Shown here: piece by piece, positions 46,850-57,775 of the stretch
How positions within the stretch are numbered: the first letter of the stretch is position 1
How the letters are laid out: every line of letters begins with the position of its first letter
Source: Buddleja alternifolia
Lineage: Eukaryota; Streptophyta; Magnoliopsida; Lamiales; Scrophulariaceae
Assembly: GCA_019426215.1 (NCBI GenBank)
Contig: CM033397.1
Span: 31,002,480-31,066,479, forward strand
Reading direction: 5' to 3'
DNA: 64,000 nucleotides
Made by a program: the position numbers and the translations under genes
Notes under the pieces: generated by a model
Databases searched by the model: none
Told to the model about the DNA's origin: nothing
What the model saw: the letters and a program-made list of their open reading frames with translations, nothing else

Positions 46850-49504
46850 TCACGACCATTCTGAAGGGCTCGGAAGTGACTCGATATGATCAAACATGTC
46901 AATAGGCGGGAAGTCATCAATGAAACTATCGGGGGTCACTTCATCGTGACCTTCTCCTCTTCCACCACTTTCACAACTTCTATCGGGTCCAAAAAACGAA
47001 GGTCCTATAGGAAGTTGTGCAGCGCCTAATGCAGATTCATTCGAATTCCCAAAAACATCGAGAAAATTTGGATCCCCGAGTCTTGTGACAAAGTCTTGGC
47101 TTTCCAGTGGCAGAGAAAAGTCGGGCTGAAGTAGTGGCATTGGAGGAAATGAGAGATGGGGTTGTGGCTCGGAGAGTGGTTTCTTCTCGAGTGGGGTGTA
47201 GTCGGGCTGGAATGGGCAGTGTTCATAGTTGTGCAAGCTTGTATATAGTATTTCAGGCAATGGCACCATTTTGATTGGCTCGGGGTTGGAAATGTGTGAT
47301 GAGGAGCATGGTTTTGTTGCTGATTCTTGATCCTCTGTTGATGAGCTGAACTTTGGTGCCTAATAGTATGTCAAAATGGTATTAGTTTCGAAAACAACAA
47401 CTTATCGTTGCAATATTCCATGCGCAAGACTCAATTATGAAAATACCCCGGAATTTGAGAAATTAACATAATAAAAAAATATTATTTCTTTTCCGTTAGC
47501 AAAAATATATTACAATTTCACTATTACTTTTCGAGATGTAGGGTATCTTTGTAACTTTTAGAATTTTAGGGGGCTTATGGTAATTACCAATAAGTGATGA
47601 GGTGCGAATTTAATTATCCCAAAAGAAAATTATACGAGCATTTTATAGTCGGAGCCATCCAACAAGCTAAAAGGGCATGAACACTCAAAGAATCTCTAGC
47701 TTCATAAAAGAGTAAGCAAACATACTTACAGGGCCAGGAAAATATGATAAATGTCGGAGAAATTGATAATTAGACAATACTTTCTAAACCAAGGAGACGT
47801 AAAAAAGGGGGTTAAAAGAAAGTTAGCGTTACAAAACCTTAAATGAACCAATTATCAAGTTTGGTAAGAAAATGAGTAAGTTTCTTCTCACCTCCACAAA
47901 GGGAACATCATGAAAAACGGAAGCTTGGGCTTCCTCGATAATCTTGGGTGGCTTGCTGGATGAAGGTACAGAAGAAGACTGCAGAATTCTTGCAAGCCTC
48001 TTCTGCCTGCTACTCCAGAAATTCTTCACATCATTATCTGTTCGACCTGGTAAATACGTGGCTATTCTTGCCCATTTGTTACCGAACCGGGCTTGCAGGT
48101 CAATCACTGTTCTCTCCTCCTCTGCTGAAAACTTCATCCCACTATATGAAATAAAATTGATTAGAAAGAGTCTGAGATAGAGAGACAGACAATATATGTT
48201 TCATTATAAAGGGTGATTGCTAAAAAGGGAAAGCCCATTGGAACAATAACAAATTTTGTTAACATATATGGTTGATTAGTGAAATTGGAACACCCTTATA
48301 CTATGAAAAAGTGCTAATACATTTATCGTACACTAATCAAACTCAAAGATTGTTACTGTTAACAGAACAGTGCAAGACTTGCCCAGTAAAGTATAACAGA
48401 GTTTCCAAGTGCAGAATCATCATCAAAGTCACCCACACAAACATGTATACATATATGTATATATAGAGATATACAGAGAAAAGGGGACATTTTACTGAAC
48501 AGAGCAAGAAAGAATGCATTTTTTTCACCCTTGAACAAAAATCAAAAACAAAAAGCCAGATTTTGTAGCCCATCACATTGCTTCGTCATTTCATCAAACA
48601 CAATATCAAAATTCACACACACACACACACACATAATATAGATATATACAGAGAAAGGGTAAAAATTTACTGAACAGAGCAAGAAAGAGTGCAATTTTTT
48701 CACCCTTAAAACAAGTAGTAAAAACAGGTCAGATATAGCAGCCCAAATTCACACACGCACACACACACATGTATATATAATATAAATATATACAGAGAAA
48801 AGGGAAAACTTTACTGAACATAGGAAGAAACAATGCATTTTTTTCACCATTAAAAAAAATCAAAAACAGAAAACCAGATTTTAGTAGCCCATCACATGTT
48901 GCTTCGTCATTTCATTACATACATATCAATATTCACGCGCACACACACACAGACATATATATATATATATATATACATAGATATAGATTTATATAAAAAA
49001 AAGATGGAAATTTTACTAAAAACAGAGCAAGAAAAAATGCATTTTTTCACCCTTAAAACAAATATTAAAAACAGAAGGTCATATTTAGTAACCCATCGAA
49101 CATTGCTTCATCATTTCATCAAATACATATCAAACCTCACACATAAACACAAAACAAAAACAAAAAAACAGAGCACAACATCAAATGAGTAGGGGGTTTC
49201 ATCTTCAAAAACGCAAACAAATTCAGAAACACAAGTAACTAACACAATTCTTCTTCTCGTCATACTTCTTCAAGTTGGGTCGGAGTTTATTGACCCAACG
49301 GAGACGACAGGACTTCCCGGTCCGGCGCAACAGCCCTTTGGATCGAATGGAGCTCCAGTCTCGTGGCCCGTATTTTTGGACGTGATTTATCAAAACTTCA
49401 TCTTCTTCTGCTTTCCATGGCCCTTTCTTAATCTCCTCCTCAATTTCATCATCACTATACGCCACCATTCTCCTCCTCTTACCTCCTTCAATCATCATCA
49501 TCAT
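46850..49504 (-). CDS. DUO1: R2R3-MYB transcription factor DUO1 (three exons)
   Basis: Exons are 49504-49266, 48141-47892 and 47359-46850 (stop TGA 46852-46850), all with GT-AG introns. Together they make 332 residues. R2 (about residues 26-79) has GPWKAEEDEVLINHV and SCRLRWVNKLRPN. Splicing yields LRPNLKNGMKFS. R3 has NKWARIATYLPGRTDNDVK. Both repeats match Arabidopsis DUO1, including the extra Lys just before R3 (K83 here, K66 in Arabidopsis) that marks this family. DUO1 acts in the nucleus of the male germ cell, driving generative-cell division and sperm-specific genes. The C-terminus is acidic (SFIDDFPPIDMFDHIES), as expected for an activation region. Start: four Met codons in a row at 49504; Met13 (49468) is an alternative. 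Intron 1 is 1124 bp and intron 2 is 532 bp. No disabling change was seen. Confidence 0.93.
48455..49190. repeat. Imperfect ~150-200 bp tandem repeat in DUO1 intron 1
   Basis: Four copies of a unit containing ACAGAGAAA, TTTACTGAACAGAGCAAGAA, a TGCATTTTTTTCACC block and a (CA)n/(AT)n microsatellite, starting near 48470, 48647, 48790 and 49000. The CA runs lie near 48610-48635, 48750-48770 and 48938-48952, and an AT run near 48956-48975. The repeat lies wholly in the intron and explains the spurious open frames there. Confidence 0.85.
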
Positions 49505-49909
49505 TCTGCTGCGGCTGCTTGCTATTTTACGATGATCTAAAATGGCAGTTTTTGTTGGGCATTTTTACACAAATAAATTTCGAATTTAACTAGACAGGCA
49601 GTTAGTGGGAAGGGTTAAAAGTGGAAGATGCTGCAATTTTTTTACACTAAAGTTAGTTAGGATACCAATTTATTTTCATTTTTCCAAATAAGGGCATTCA
49701 ATTGGTGGGCAATACGACGTTTAGAATAAGGGTATTACAGTAAAATCACTTGATCCACGTTTCACACTACAGAAACCAACCAACCCCACGTAAATTAGTT
49801 TTAAGTTGGCATGAAGAGTCATTTTATCATAAAAGAATGCAATTTTAGGCCTTTTTTTTTTTTTTTTTTTTTATTTAAGAATATATTGAACTTCTGATAA
49901 CCACACCTC
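49505..49909 (-). promoter_or_regulatory. Upstream region of DUO1
   Basis: This is the 5' flank of the minus-strand gene and ends in a T-run (about 49852-49872). It must hold the 5' UTR and at least the proximal promoter, but I cannot point to a convincing TATA box or germline-specific element. Confidence 0.4.
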
Positions 49910-50277
49910 TCCACGTTTCTTCTCGCATAACAATTGAGTTCAAGATTTCTCTCCAGAAATTGTATCACAACAGTCTCCCCTCGGTAATAGCATCAAAAAT
50001 TCATTTTTGGCATTATTTTGTCGATATGAGGATCTATATTGGGGGAGTTTCGGTTGTTTGTTATCCATTTTTTTCAAAAAAGCTAGCTCTGTCCTTTTCT
50101 ATGTCAAGAACAGGGTTGGGTTCTTTACTAATTTTTTTGTTCTTTTTCGTGCTTGCTTTTTACACCCAACGTAGTATCTTTCTTTGTTAATGTTTTAGTG
50201 CCAGTTTTTTTAGTGTTTTTTGGTTGTAATTGGGAGCTCTCCCATTGTTTTTATTGTTTAATGAAATAAAATTTAAT
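49910..50277 (+). mobile_element. Possible 3' fragment of a LINE
   Basis: The segment ends TTGGTTGTAATTGGGAGCTC ... TTTAATGAAATAAAA, the kind of 3' tail seen in plant L1-type LINEs. It is followed by an A-rich stretch that the neighbouring transposon then uses as its target. No endonuclease or reverse transcriptase coding is left, and no target duplication was found. Confidence 0.35.
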
Positions 50278-51329
50278 TATAAAAAAGGGAAAATTACATT
50301 AACACTCACTGCTATAATAGATAATTGTACACATTTACCCTTTTATAATTGAAATTACAAACACATAACCCACTATAATTAAAAATTACATTTGCCCTCC
50401 TGAGATCAGTTTTTTGATGACGTCATCATGTGAACTTTCAAAAATGCCCCTATCCAAATGTCATTTAGAAAAAACTACAATAACCCCCCCTCCTATTTTT
50501 GTAATTAGACAAACTTCCCCTGTTATAATGTATTTCTTACAATCACCCCCTATGTATTAAAATATTTTTACAATTTAACCCTTTAAAACCGTACAATTAG
50601 CCCTCTGTAAAGGGGTATTGGTAATTTCAAAAGCATAGAGTAGGATAGGTGATGAAGGGATAAACAAGGGGGGAATCTTTTGTACTTCAAATCTTCCCTT
50701 ATTTTGCTTTCAATATTATTAAATATTATAAAAGGGGGTAAGACAGTAACAAAAATATTATTTGAACTTTTTTTACTTTTTTTAATAATTTAAGTGAAAG
50801 GCAAAAATGTCATTTAGTATTGTTTGACCATTGACCGAGGGTTTCCAGGGGAGTAAATGTAATTTTTAATTATAGTGGGCTAGGTATTTGTAATTTCAAT
50901 TACAGGAGAGTTAATTTGTGTAATTACATATTATAACAGTGGGGGGGAGGAAATTACACTTTTGGTCCCATAACTTCGATTTTTTTTCGATTTTGGTCTC
51001 ATTGTTTACGAGTTTATCACATTTTATCCCATAAGTTGCATTTTTTTTATCAATTTTGGTCCCATTAACGTTTTCCGTCCAAAAACTAACTGAATTGGCA
51101 CGTGCATGGCATGTGATTCATTAGTCAAACCAAAAAAAAAAAAATCCCTAAAAACTCATTTTTTATTTTATTTTATTATTTTCTATTTTTTATTTTGATT
51201 TTCCTTTTTCTTCTTCATCTTCACCAAAAATACCCCAAAAAATCCTAATTTTTAATCTCTACACAAACTCCATCACCAACACCATAAACACCACCCTCCC
51301 CCACCTCCACCGCCCCCGCCAGCCACCAC

Positions 51330-51740
51330 CACCATGGACCTGCCACCACCACCCTCACTGCAATCGTCGCCGCCGTCATCACACACAACACAAGCACGCT
51401 GCCATCACCCTCAATCTGGCGCCGCCACTACCTTCAATCCAGATCCACCGACGCCACCACCACCACTCTCACCCCAGATCCGCAACCTCCACCAAACACA
51501 AGCCCGCCGCCGCCACCACCACCACCCTCACTGCAATCGTTGCCGCCGCCGCCACCACTACTCTCATCCCCAGATCCACAGCCCCCACCAAACACAAGCC
51601 CGCCAACGCCACCACCACCACCCTCATTGCAATCGCCGCCGCCTCCACTACCACACACAAAACAAAGCCCCGCTGCCACCCTCACTCCATAATCCGAAGT
51701 CACCATCACCCTCACCCCAAAATCCGCAGCCACAGTGGCA
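51330..51740. repeat. C-rich tandem repeat inside the second element, with proline-rich reading
   Basis: CCACCACCACCCTCACTGCAATCG recurs three times at roughly 100-170 bp spacing, with CCAGATCC and CCAAACACAAGCCCGCC between copies. The + strand is open for 149 codons from ATG 51334 (MDLPPPPSLQSSPPSS), Pro/His/Ser-rich, and the opposite strand is Gly-rich. The strong strand bias contrasts with the AT-rich surroundings. It may be a captured and expanded piece of an extensin- or formin-like gene, or simply a minisatellite. Confidence 0.6.
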
Positions 51741-51805
51741 AATACAGGTGGCTGGTGTTATATGTATATGTATATGCATATAAGTATATGTATATGTATT
51801 TATAC

Positions 51806-52580
51806 CAGTGTTTTAAAAGGCAGTCTCGGGGCGTGCCCGAGGCATATGCCCTGGGAGGGGCGTTGCTTAAACGTCGGGGCAATAGGAGGGGGGCGTAACT
51901 CCTCGTGGGCGTATGCTCGAGCAACTGGGGCGTATGCCCCGGGCGAAAACACGCCCAATCCTTGGGCGTACCCCCAATGTATTTCATATCCATACGGTAT
52001 GATTTTAGGTCTAAATTGATTTTTTTTTCCGATTTCCAATCTAAAACCCACCCTTTTAGGCCCACTTAAACTTTTTATATGTTTTATTCTTTTAGTACAA
52101 CCCATGACCCACTTATTCAATTAAATCAAATATTTTAAAAAAAAGAAACTAAGCAGCAACAACACGACTTAGTACTCGAGTATCGAGAGCCGAAGATAAT
52201 GATCTTAATGAGGAGACTTTTGGTTGTGATTGAGTAAATCAGTGTTCATCAACTATTATTTTAAATCTTTATTTTGTTTAACGCTAGAATTTGAAATAAT
52301 TATTTGTCTAGTTTTTGGCAAGAGTTGAGCTTGGACTTTTAGTTTGCATGATTGAATATATTATTATTTTTAACTTTCTCTATCTTAATTTTTTACTTAA
52401 TTTTTTCTTTTGATTTTTATAATTTTTTGCTAATTTAAATTAATTCTTAACATTATATTATATTTTTTTAATATTAAAAAAGCAAAATTCGTGGGGCATA
52501 CGTCCCGTGCCTCAGGGCTTAAGCCCCGCCCCGTGGGATATAAAACGTCCCGCCCAGCGCCTAAGCCTTTTAAAACACTG
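51806..52580. mobile_element. hAT-type MITE
   Basis: Perfect 16-bp terminal inverted repeats CAGTGTTTTAAAAGGC, flanked by a perfect 8-bp duplication ATTTATAC (51798-51805 and 52581-52588). It is 775 bp. The subterminal parts are GC-rich with GGCGTATGCCC-like palindromes, and the centre is AT-rich. It has no coding capacity. Termini and duplication length fit hAT non-autonomous elements. Confidence 0.93.
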
Positions 52581-53249
52581 ATTTATACTTATATGTATAT
52601 GTATATGCATATAAAAATATCAAAATGAAAAATAGAAAAAAAAATATGTAAGTTAAGGTTTGACTAACGGACACATGTCGTCTCCCCCGTTAATTTTTGG
52701 ATGGAAATCGCTAAATCGCTAATGGGGCCAAAATTGAGAAAAAGTGCAAGTTATGGAATAAAATCACTACAAGAAAACAGGTCATCAGAAACAAATTTTT
52801 CCGTCTCAAAAGCATGTTTTCGTCTCTGATACTCAATTGAGACGGATAATTTCCGTCTCAATTTCCGACAATGATACCCCGTCTCAAATCAGAGACGGAA
52901 AATTCCGTCTCTAATTTGAGATGGAATTTTCCGTCTCAATTCTGTCTCTGATAATGCCTCTGATAATGCCGCATTTTGTACTCGAATCCATATCAAATTT
53001 TGCCCAAACTTCCACCTCATATTCCCTCTTTAATTTTTACTTTTTATACGTCTCATTTGCACTCTACCAACCTTACTCATTATAAACATCACAATCAAAA
53101 TACATTACATCCACCACAACCAAAATATATTATAATCCCAAACATTCAACACAATCAAAATATATTAAATTTCAAATAGTCATCATAATCAAAATACATT
53201 AGATCCAAATATCTTAAACACAAAATATAAACCATACGAATCATCTCTC

Positions 53250-53400
53250 GAAGATCATTCATTTTCGAGTCTCATATTCCCTCCTCCGAGCTTCCTCTTC
53301 CTTCTTCTGAGCATCATTTTCTCTCTTCTAGTCACTTCTTCCCTCTTGCTAGCCTCTTACACATCAATTTCACTTATTAGACTGTGAGTATGACCTCTAA
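53250..53400 (-). other. Possible captured coding fragment in the CACTA element
   Basis: On the minus strand one frame reads AQKKEEEARREYETRK, a charged coiled-coil-like stretch out of character with the AT-rich DNA around it. It is too short and broken to assign. Confidence 0.25.
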
Positions 53401-54647
53401 AGAAAAAGAACCCCTATGCATTATCTTCTGATGGGAATCCATTGAGCTCAAATATATCTATCAAATCATAAAACTGCAACAATGTAACACAAGTCACAAA
53501 GATATATCAGTTCTGGACATAGTTGCAGGAAAAGAATAAAAATACAACAATCGGAATCTTACATCGTAGTATTTTTTTTAATAGTTAAAATTATTATTAT
53601 TATTTAAAATGAAAGATGGAATAAAAGGAAGAGGATCTCACATCACATTATTGAGTATGTTTTAAACAGGATAACGGAATTCTGTCAATAATAAATCTAA
53701 ACCACAGAAAGACTCAAAAAGTTATCTATTGTATCAACAAAAGAGAAGAAATAACATACACTCAACATTTCTAAAGTCAGGTCTGTCTATTCATGCATGG
53801 ATTTTGTTTTCAAGCTAGCATGTCTAACACATCAGCCAACACCGAATGCAGTTAACCCTTGTTCATGTGTGGAAAGAAAGATTTTTTTGTTGCACCTTCT
53901 TGATAGAAATGAAAATCTAAATGCATGTCTCTGTACTTGGGACATATCAGTACATACTACCGAAGTTTCTTTTACTTTACTACTAATTTTTTTTTCACGT
54001 CCTTGAATCTCAGTCAGCTAAATAAAATACTAAGAACAAATCCTAGGGCTCTAATCATTAGAAGTCCTGTGGCATTGTCAATACCAGCCCAAACATTTGG
54101 GGGTAGAATCAACCGGTTTAACAAATCAGGTAGTAAGTTAATATTTGAAGCTTCTCGGTTCAGTTTTAAAATAATTGAACTGATTAGAAATATACATAAT
54201 AACTTGGTAGTTAATTAATCATTAACTAGATCACTTAAGCAAGTAGCAATTAGAAAGACCATTAAAGTAACTATTTTTCAATTAAGTAACGAATCACTAA
54301 CTAAAGCAATGAAAAGAAAATGGTGTTGATAGTAAATTTCCATGCGTTTGATATTTGTTTTAATTTATTATGCTCACAAACAAGATTGACCAATCATTGA
54401 CTCATAGCATAGCATGTCCTAGTAAAATAGAAGTTTATTTGTCTAGTGACCTCAGTACTTTGCCCATTATAAGGTTATAGATCTATAATAGTCATAGCAA
54501 TTATATATACATATATAGATAGATAGAGATATAATGAGCAAGAGTACAAATAGAATTGACTAGTAACTAGTGCTTCTATCTAAATTCTCTAAAGTCTAAA
54601 CAATGAACTTCATAAAGATTTTTAAGTCATATGTATTTAGGACTTAC

Positions 54648-55281
54648 AGCTTCAGTTAAGGATCTCCACTTCTCTCCACCAGTTTTTCCAACCTACAAGT
54701 AGACACATTGGGAAAGCACCCAAAACCATCAATCTTCGAACTACGAATTAGAACTATGTGGAATAACAGCAGTAGTAGAAAATGCTTACAGTTGAGACGC
54801 CCTTGACATTAGGAATTTCTTCTTGAAAGACTTCCAGAACTCCTAACTACAATAAAACCATAGAACTAAGACCAAGCTCCAAATAGTACACATAGAACAC
54901 AACTTTCATATGAGAAGAAATGTAATACATACAGGAATACGAAGAAGGCACTGGGGGGCTTTTGGGTTTGTTTGGGTCTTTCTTGGCCTTCTTTTCCGTT
55001 TTACCCCTGCTTTTATTTGCCTTTGGGGCAGCCTTCCTTTTCCCCACCTTACTGAAAATAAGAAATATGGATATGATGAATGGCGAGGATCAGATATGGA
55101 GATAATCGTAACTTCATTAGCAAATTTCAGTCTTGGCAACATAATTTCCACCTCGTAATACCATCTGATATATATGTAACACAAAACAATGAGTCAAAAG
55201 GACCAACCTATCATCAACAGGCTTCAACACTTCTTTCGTTTCCTTTCTCACAGCCCCTCTACTCATGGAGCCAGCCTTCAT
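54648..55281 (-). pseudogene. Captured HMGB1-like gene fragment (four exons with introns)
   Basis: Minus-strand pieces in gene order: exon 1, 55281-55208 (from ATG; KETKEVLKPVDD); exon 2, 55051-54933 (VGKRKAAPKANK, then KKAKKDPNKPK and PPSAFFVF, with one base missing between them); exon 3, 54842-54790 (PNVKGVST, after another frame slip); exon 4, 54692-54648 (VGKTGGEKWRSLTEA). This is the start and the HMG box of a plant HMGB protein, closest to Arabidopsis HMGB1 (TKEALKPVDDRKVGKRKA). HMGB proteins bend DNA in chromatin. GT/AG borders are mostly kept, so genomic DNA was captured, not mRNA. The rest of the HMG box and the acidic tail were not found. The two frameshifts make it non-coding. Confidence 0.86.
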
Positions 55282-55824
55282 CTCTACAAGCCATAACACA
55301 TAGATATACATATCAGACACACACCTAAATTTACAACTTTACAGTCATAATAAAAACATAGAGTTTCAGTGTTAAACATATGAAGTCTATAGCCATTGTA
55401 GAAGTGTTAAACATATGAAGTCAATTGAACAACAAACCGTCAACAACAAAAAATGAAATAACTAAGCAATACAGATGCAACATGAGATGCTTCAAACAAA
55501 CAATCCGAAAAGTAAAAAAACAACATAAATTACAAAAAAAAATTAATGGAAATTATAAGTAAAACAACCAAAACTAAATCTAAAAACTAAAAAATCTACA
55601 GTTTATCTAAAAACTAAAAAATCTAACAAACGACGCAAATATAAGTAAGGATTATATATGCTCACACATATATCAACTGAAAAAACCTTAATTGCGCTAA
55701 ATAATACAGATTAGTATATTTCCAATAAAACTAACAACGTTTAGCAGATTGTGAACAAAAAAAAATAGCGAAACAAAGAACATAAAAGAAATTATGATTA
55801 AGACGTTTGATAACATACGAGGTA

Positions 55825-56320
55825 GTGGCGATCGACAGCTAGAAAAGACGGCAGCAATAGATCTGTAAGAGACGGCGTCTATCGAGATCTGTAAGAGACG
55901 GCGGCTATCGAGATTTGTAAGAGGCTGCGGCGATTGAGATCTGTAAGAGGCGGCGGCGACCTAGAGATCTAAGAAGCGGCGGCAATCGACAGCTCTAAGA
56001 GGTGGCGGCAATCGATCTCTGTAAGAGGCGGCGGCAATCGATCTCTGTAAGAGGCGGCTGCGACCGAGAGCTCTAAGAAGTGGCGTCGATCGACAGCTCT
56101 AAGAAGTGGCGTCGATCGACAGCTCTAAGAGGCGGCGCAATCGATCTCTGCAAGAGGCGGTGGCGATCGATCTCTGTAAGAGGCGGCGGCGACCGAGAGC
56201 TCTAAGAAGCGGCGGCGATCGACAACTCTAAGAGGCGGCGGTAATCGATCTCTGTAAGAAGCGGCGGTGGTGGCGGCGTTTCTCGATCGCAACTCCGTCG
56301 CCTTAGCCATTATCGCCTGG
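55825..56320 (-). repeat. GC-rich minisatellite in the CACTA element
   Basis: More than a dozen copies of a roughly 25-32 bp unit of the type CTCTAAGAGGCGGCGGCAAT plus CGAT, alternating between GATCTCTGTAAGAGGCGG and GACAGCTCTAAGAAGTGG variants. On the minus strand the right edge is an ATG (56308-56310) reading MAKATELRSRNAATTA, so the repeat may have expanded from the first codons of a captured gene. Arg/Pro/Ala-rich frames there are by-products of the repeat. Confidence 0.8.
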
Positions 56321-56993
56321 TGTGAAGATGGTGTGAAGATCGCAACTCAAATCTGAAAATGGTTAAGGCATGAGGATGGTGTGAAGATGGCAAAGATGCT
56401 GTGAGGCAAGACATTATCTACTTTATTTATTATTTATTTCATTGAATAAAATAATATAGGTAGAATCTTTACGGTGGGGAAATCGATCATTCCACATGTG
56501 TTTGGAGCAGCGGTGTTGAAGGCGATTTGCCCAAGGTGAGGTCACATGTTCGAATTTGGCTAATGTAGATTTTTTTTCCATTTTTATTTTAGAAAATTGA
56601 AATCTGAGATGGAATTTCCGTCTCAAATCTGAGACGGAAATTTTGTCTCAAATTTGTGACGGGAATATTCCGTCTGTAAATCCGTCTCAAAATTATAAAA
56701 TTGAGACGGAATATTTCGACTCTGTCAGAAATTCAGATTTAAAACCGATTCAGAGACGGAGATTTTATTATGTTTCTGATTTGAGACTGAAAATAAATCC
56801 GTCTCAAAATTCGTCTCTGATTTGAGATAGAAAAATATCCGTCTTTAATTTCTGTCTCTAAAGCCTTCTAATTTTGTAGTGAATGTGATAAATCCGTAAA
56901 TAATGAGATCAAAATTAAAAAAAACCTAAATTATGAGATCAAAAGTGAAATTTTTCCTAACAGTGATGTTGGTGTAATTTTCCCTATAAAAAA

Positions 56994-57319
56994 GAGAGAG
57001 ATATAAAAAGCTCCTTCTTGTTAAAAAAATGAAAAACAAAAAAAAAGGTATAAACCATATTAAGCACTGTAATAAAAGAGACTATCAGTCACAAGATGTC
57101 CAGTAATGTATCTTAAATGACAAGGACTGTGTTGCTATTTAAAATAATAATTTTCAAAAATGTATTAATGACGGTAATTGCTTATAAATTATCACTAACT
57201 GGCAAATAGCTAGTGAAAGTAGTAATTATGACATTAATGATAATCTAATGGCAATTATAATTAGCCGAGAGACTTAGGAAAAATAGTTACAATGATAAAT
57301 AGTTACAACCTATTGCTTA
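56994..57319. other. AT-rich intergenic DNA, nothing recognised
   Basis: Flank between the nested DNA transposons and the SINE pair. It has A-rich runs and no open frame or terminal repeat of note. Confidence 0.5.
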
Positions 57320-57332
57320 GGAAAAATGTCAC

Positions 57333-57536
57333 TTTAACCAAGCCTCTTGGTCCAGTGGTATAAGACTACCATTGGGACAACTTGGGATCGACCTGGTGTA
57401 CTCCTAGGATCAATTCTCAGGGTTGTCAAAATAATACTTGGCCAAGGGCAGTCACGCACCGCGAGTGGGAATTAGTCGAGGTGCACAAAAGCTGGCCCGG
57501 ACACCCCATGAAGAAACTGAAAAAAAAAAAAAAAAA
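57333..57536 (+). mobile_element. tRNA-derived SINE
   Basis: It starts with a tRNA-like head: an A-box-like TGGTCCAGTGGTATAAG (about 57350-57366) and a B-box-like GGATCAATTC (about 57409-57418). It ends in a long A-run (about 57520-57536). It is flanked by a 13-bp duplication, GGAAAAATGTCAC (57320-57332) and GGAAATATGTCAC (57537-57549), with one mismatch. The RNA polymerase III promoter boxes put it on the + strand. It is 204 bp, a normal SINE length. Confidence 0.88.
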
Positions 57537-57572
57537 GGAAATATGTCACAGTACATTTATCAACGATACATG

Positions 57573-57775
57573 TCCCTAAGAGTTGGTTTAATAGGGTATT
57601 TCCTACCAAGGCAATCCGGGTTCAAACTGCTATGGGGACATGAGCCCGTCGCACAGGATTTTCCTAGTGCAGCTTAGCCCCCTCATGTGGTTTGCGGGCT
57701 ATAGCATGAGGATCGGGTTTACTCAGAGCGCACCTTCGGGTAGCGGCAGCGAGTTTCCTAGTTACCAAAAAAATG
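57573..57775 (+). mobile_element. Second SINE, Au-like
   Basis: It contains a B box CCGGGTTCAAAC (about 57617-57628) and the blocks GTGGTTTGCGGGCTAT, ATCGGGTTTACTC and GGGTAGCGGCAGCGAGTT, in the order seen in the Au SINE family. It ends in a short A-run. The flanks TATCAACGATACATG (57558-57572) and TATCAACGATGATACATG (57776-57793) are a target duplication with a 3-bp slip. It lies only 23 bp past the A-tail of the preceding SINE. Confidence 0.8.

Larger units (their letters stand above)
52765..56881. mobile_element. Non-autonomous CACTA (En/Spm) transposon
   Basis: It begins CACTACAAGAAAACAGG and ends, reversed, CACTACAAAATTAGAAGG, flanked by the 3-bp duplication AAT (52762-52764 and 56882-56884). 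Both ends carry clustered subterminal motifs CCGTCTC/GAGACGG (about 52798-52960 and 56595-56870), as in plant CACTA elements, where they bind the transposase. It is 4117 bp with no transposase or TNPD-type domain, so it would need a helper. The interior carries fragments of a host HMGB gene and a GC-rich minisatellite. Confidence 0.93.
50942..56957. mobile_element. Second long-TIR element nested in the outer one
   Basis: It is flanked by TAACAGTG (50934-50941 and 56958-56965) and starts GGAAATTACACTTTTGGTCC after a short G-run. Its other end, reversed, reads GGAAAAATTTCACTTTTGATC. The inverted repeat extends over 100 bp: 50950-51085 pairs with 52690-52764 plus 56882-56957, sharing CTCATTGTTTACGAG / CTCATTATTTACGGA and GTTTATCACATTTT. 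The right arm is split by the CACTA element. The target duplication is 8 bp, possibly 9 with one mismatch, so hAT or Mutator-like are both possible. Confidence 0.75.
50287..56984. mobile_element. Outer Mutator-like/foldback element (hosts nested elements)
   Basis: The ends are GGGAAAATTACATTAACA and, reversed, GGGAAAATTACACCAACA. They are flanked by a perfect 9-bp duplication, TATAAAAAA (50278-50286 and 56985-56993), the length typical of Mutator-like elements. Without the insert at 50942-56957 it would be about 670 bp. Its arms form a long inverted repeat: about 50287-50405 is complementary to about 50815-50941, sharing AATTGAAATTACAAA and CCACTATAATTAAAAATTAC. There is no coding capacity of its own. 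Part of the 9-bp duplication is a simple A-run, so the family call is less certain than the boundaries. Confidence 0.75.

Noticed and set aside
46855..46885. miR159 target site at the 3' end of DUO1 (GAGCCCTTCA resembling GAGCTCCCTTCA)
   Set aside because: Arabidopsis DUO1 is a miR159 target, but here bases are missing and the flank does not pair. I see no convincing site in exon 3.
48343..49192. Open frames within DUO1 intron 1
   Set aside because: They arise from CA/AT microsatellites and the local tandem repeat and have no coding signature.
54847..55184. Two overlapping minus-strand frames as a live HMGB gene
   Set aside because: The HMG box is split by single-base frameshifts and lies within transposon termini. 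The acidic tail is missing. Called a captured pseudogene instead.
57333..57420. tRNA gene at the head of the SINE
   Set aside because: A- and B-box-like sequences are present, but no cloverleaf could be drawn, and an A-tail plus target duplication follows. It is a SINE.
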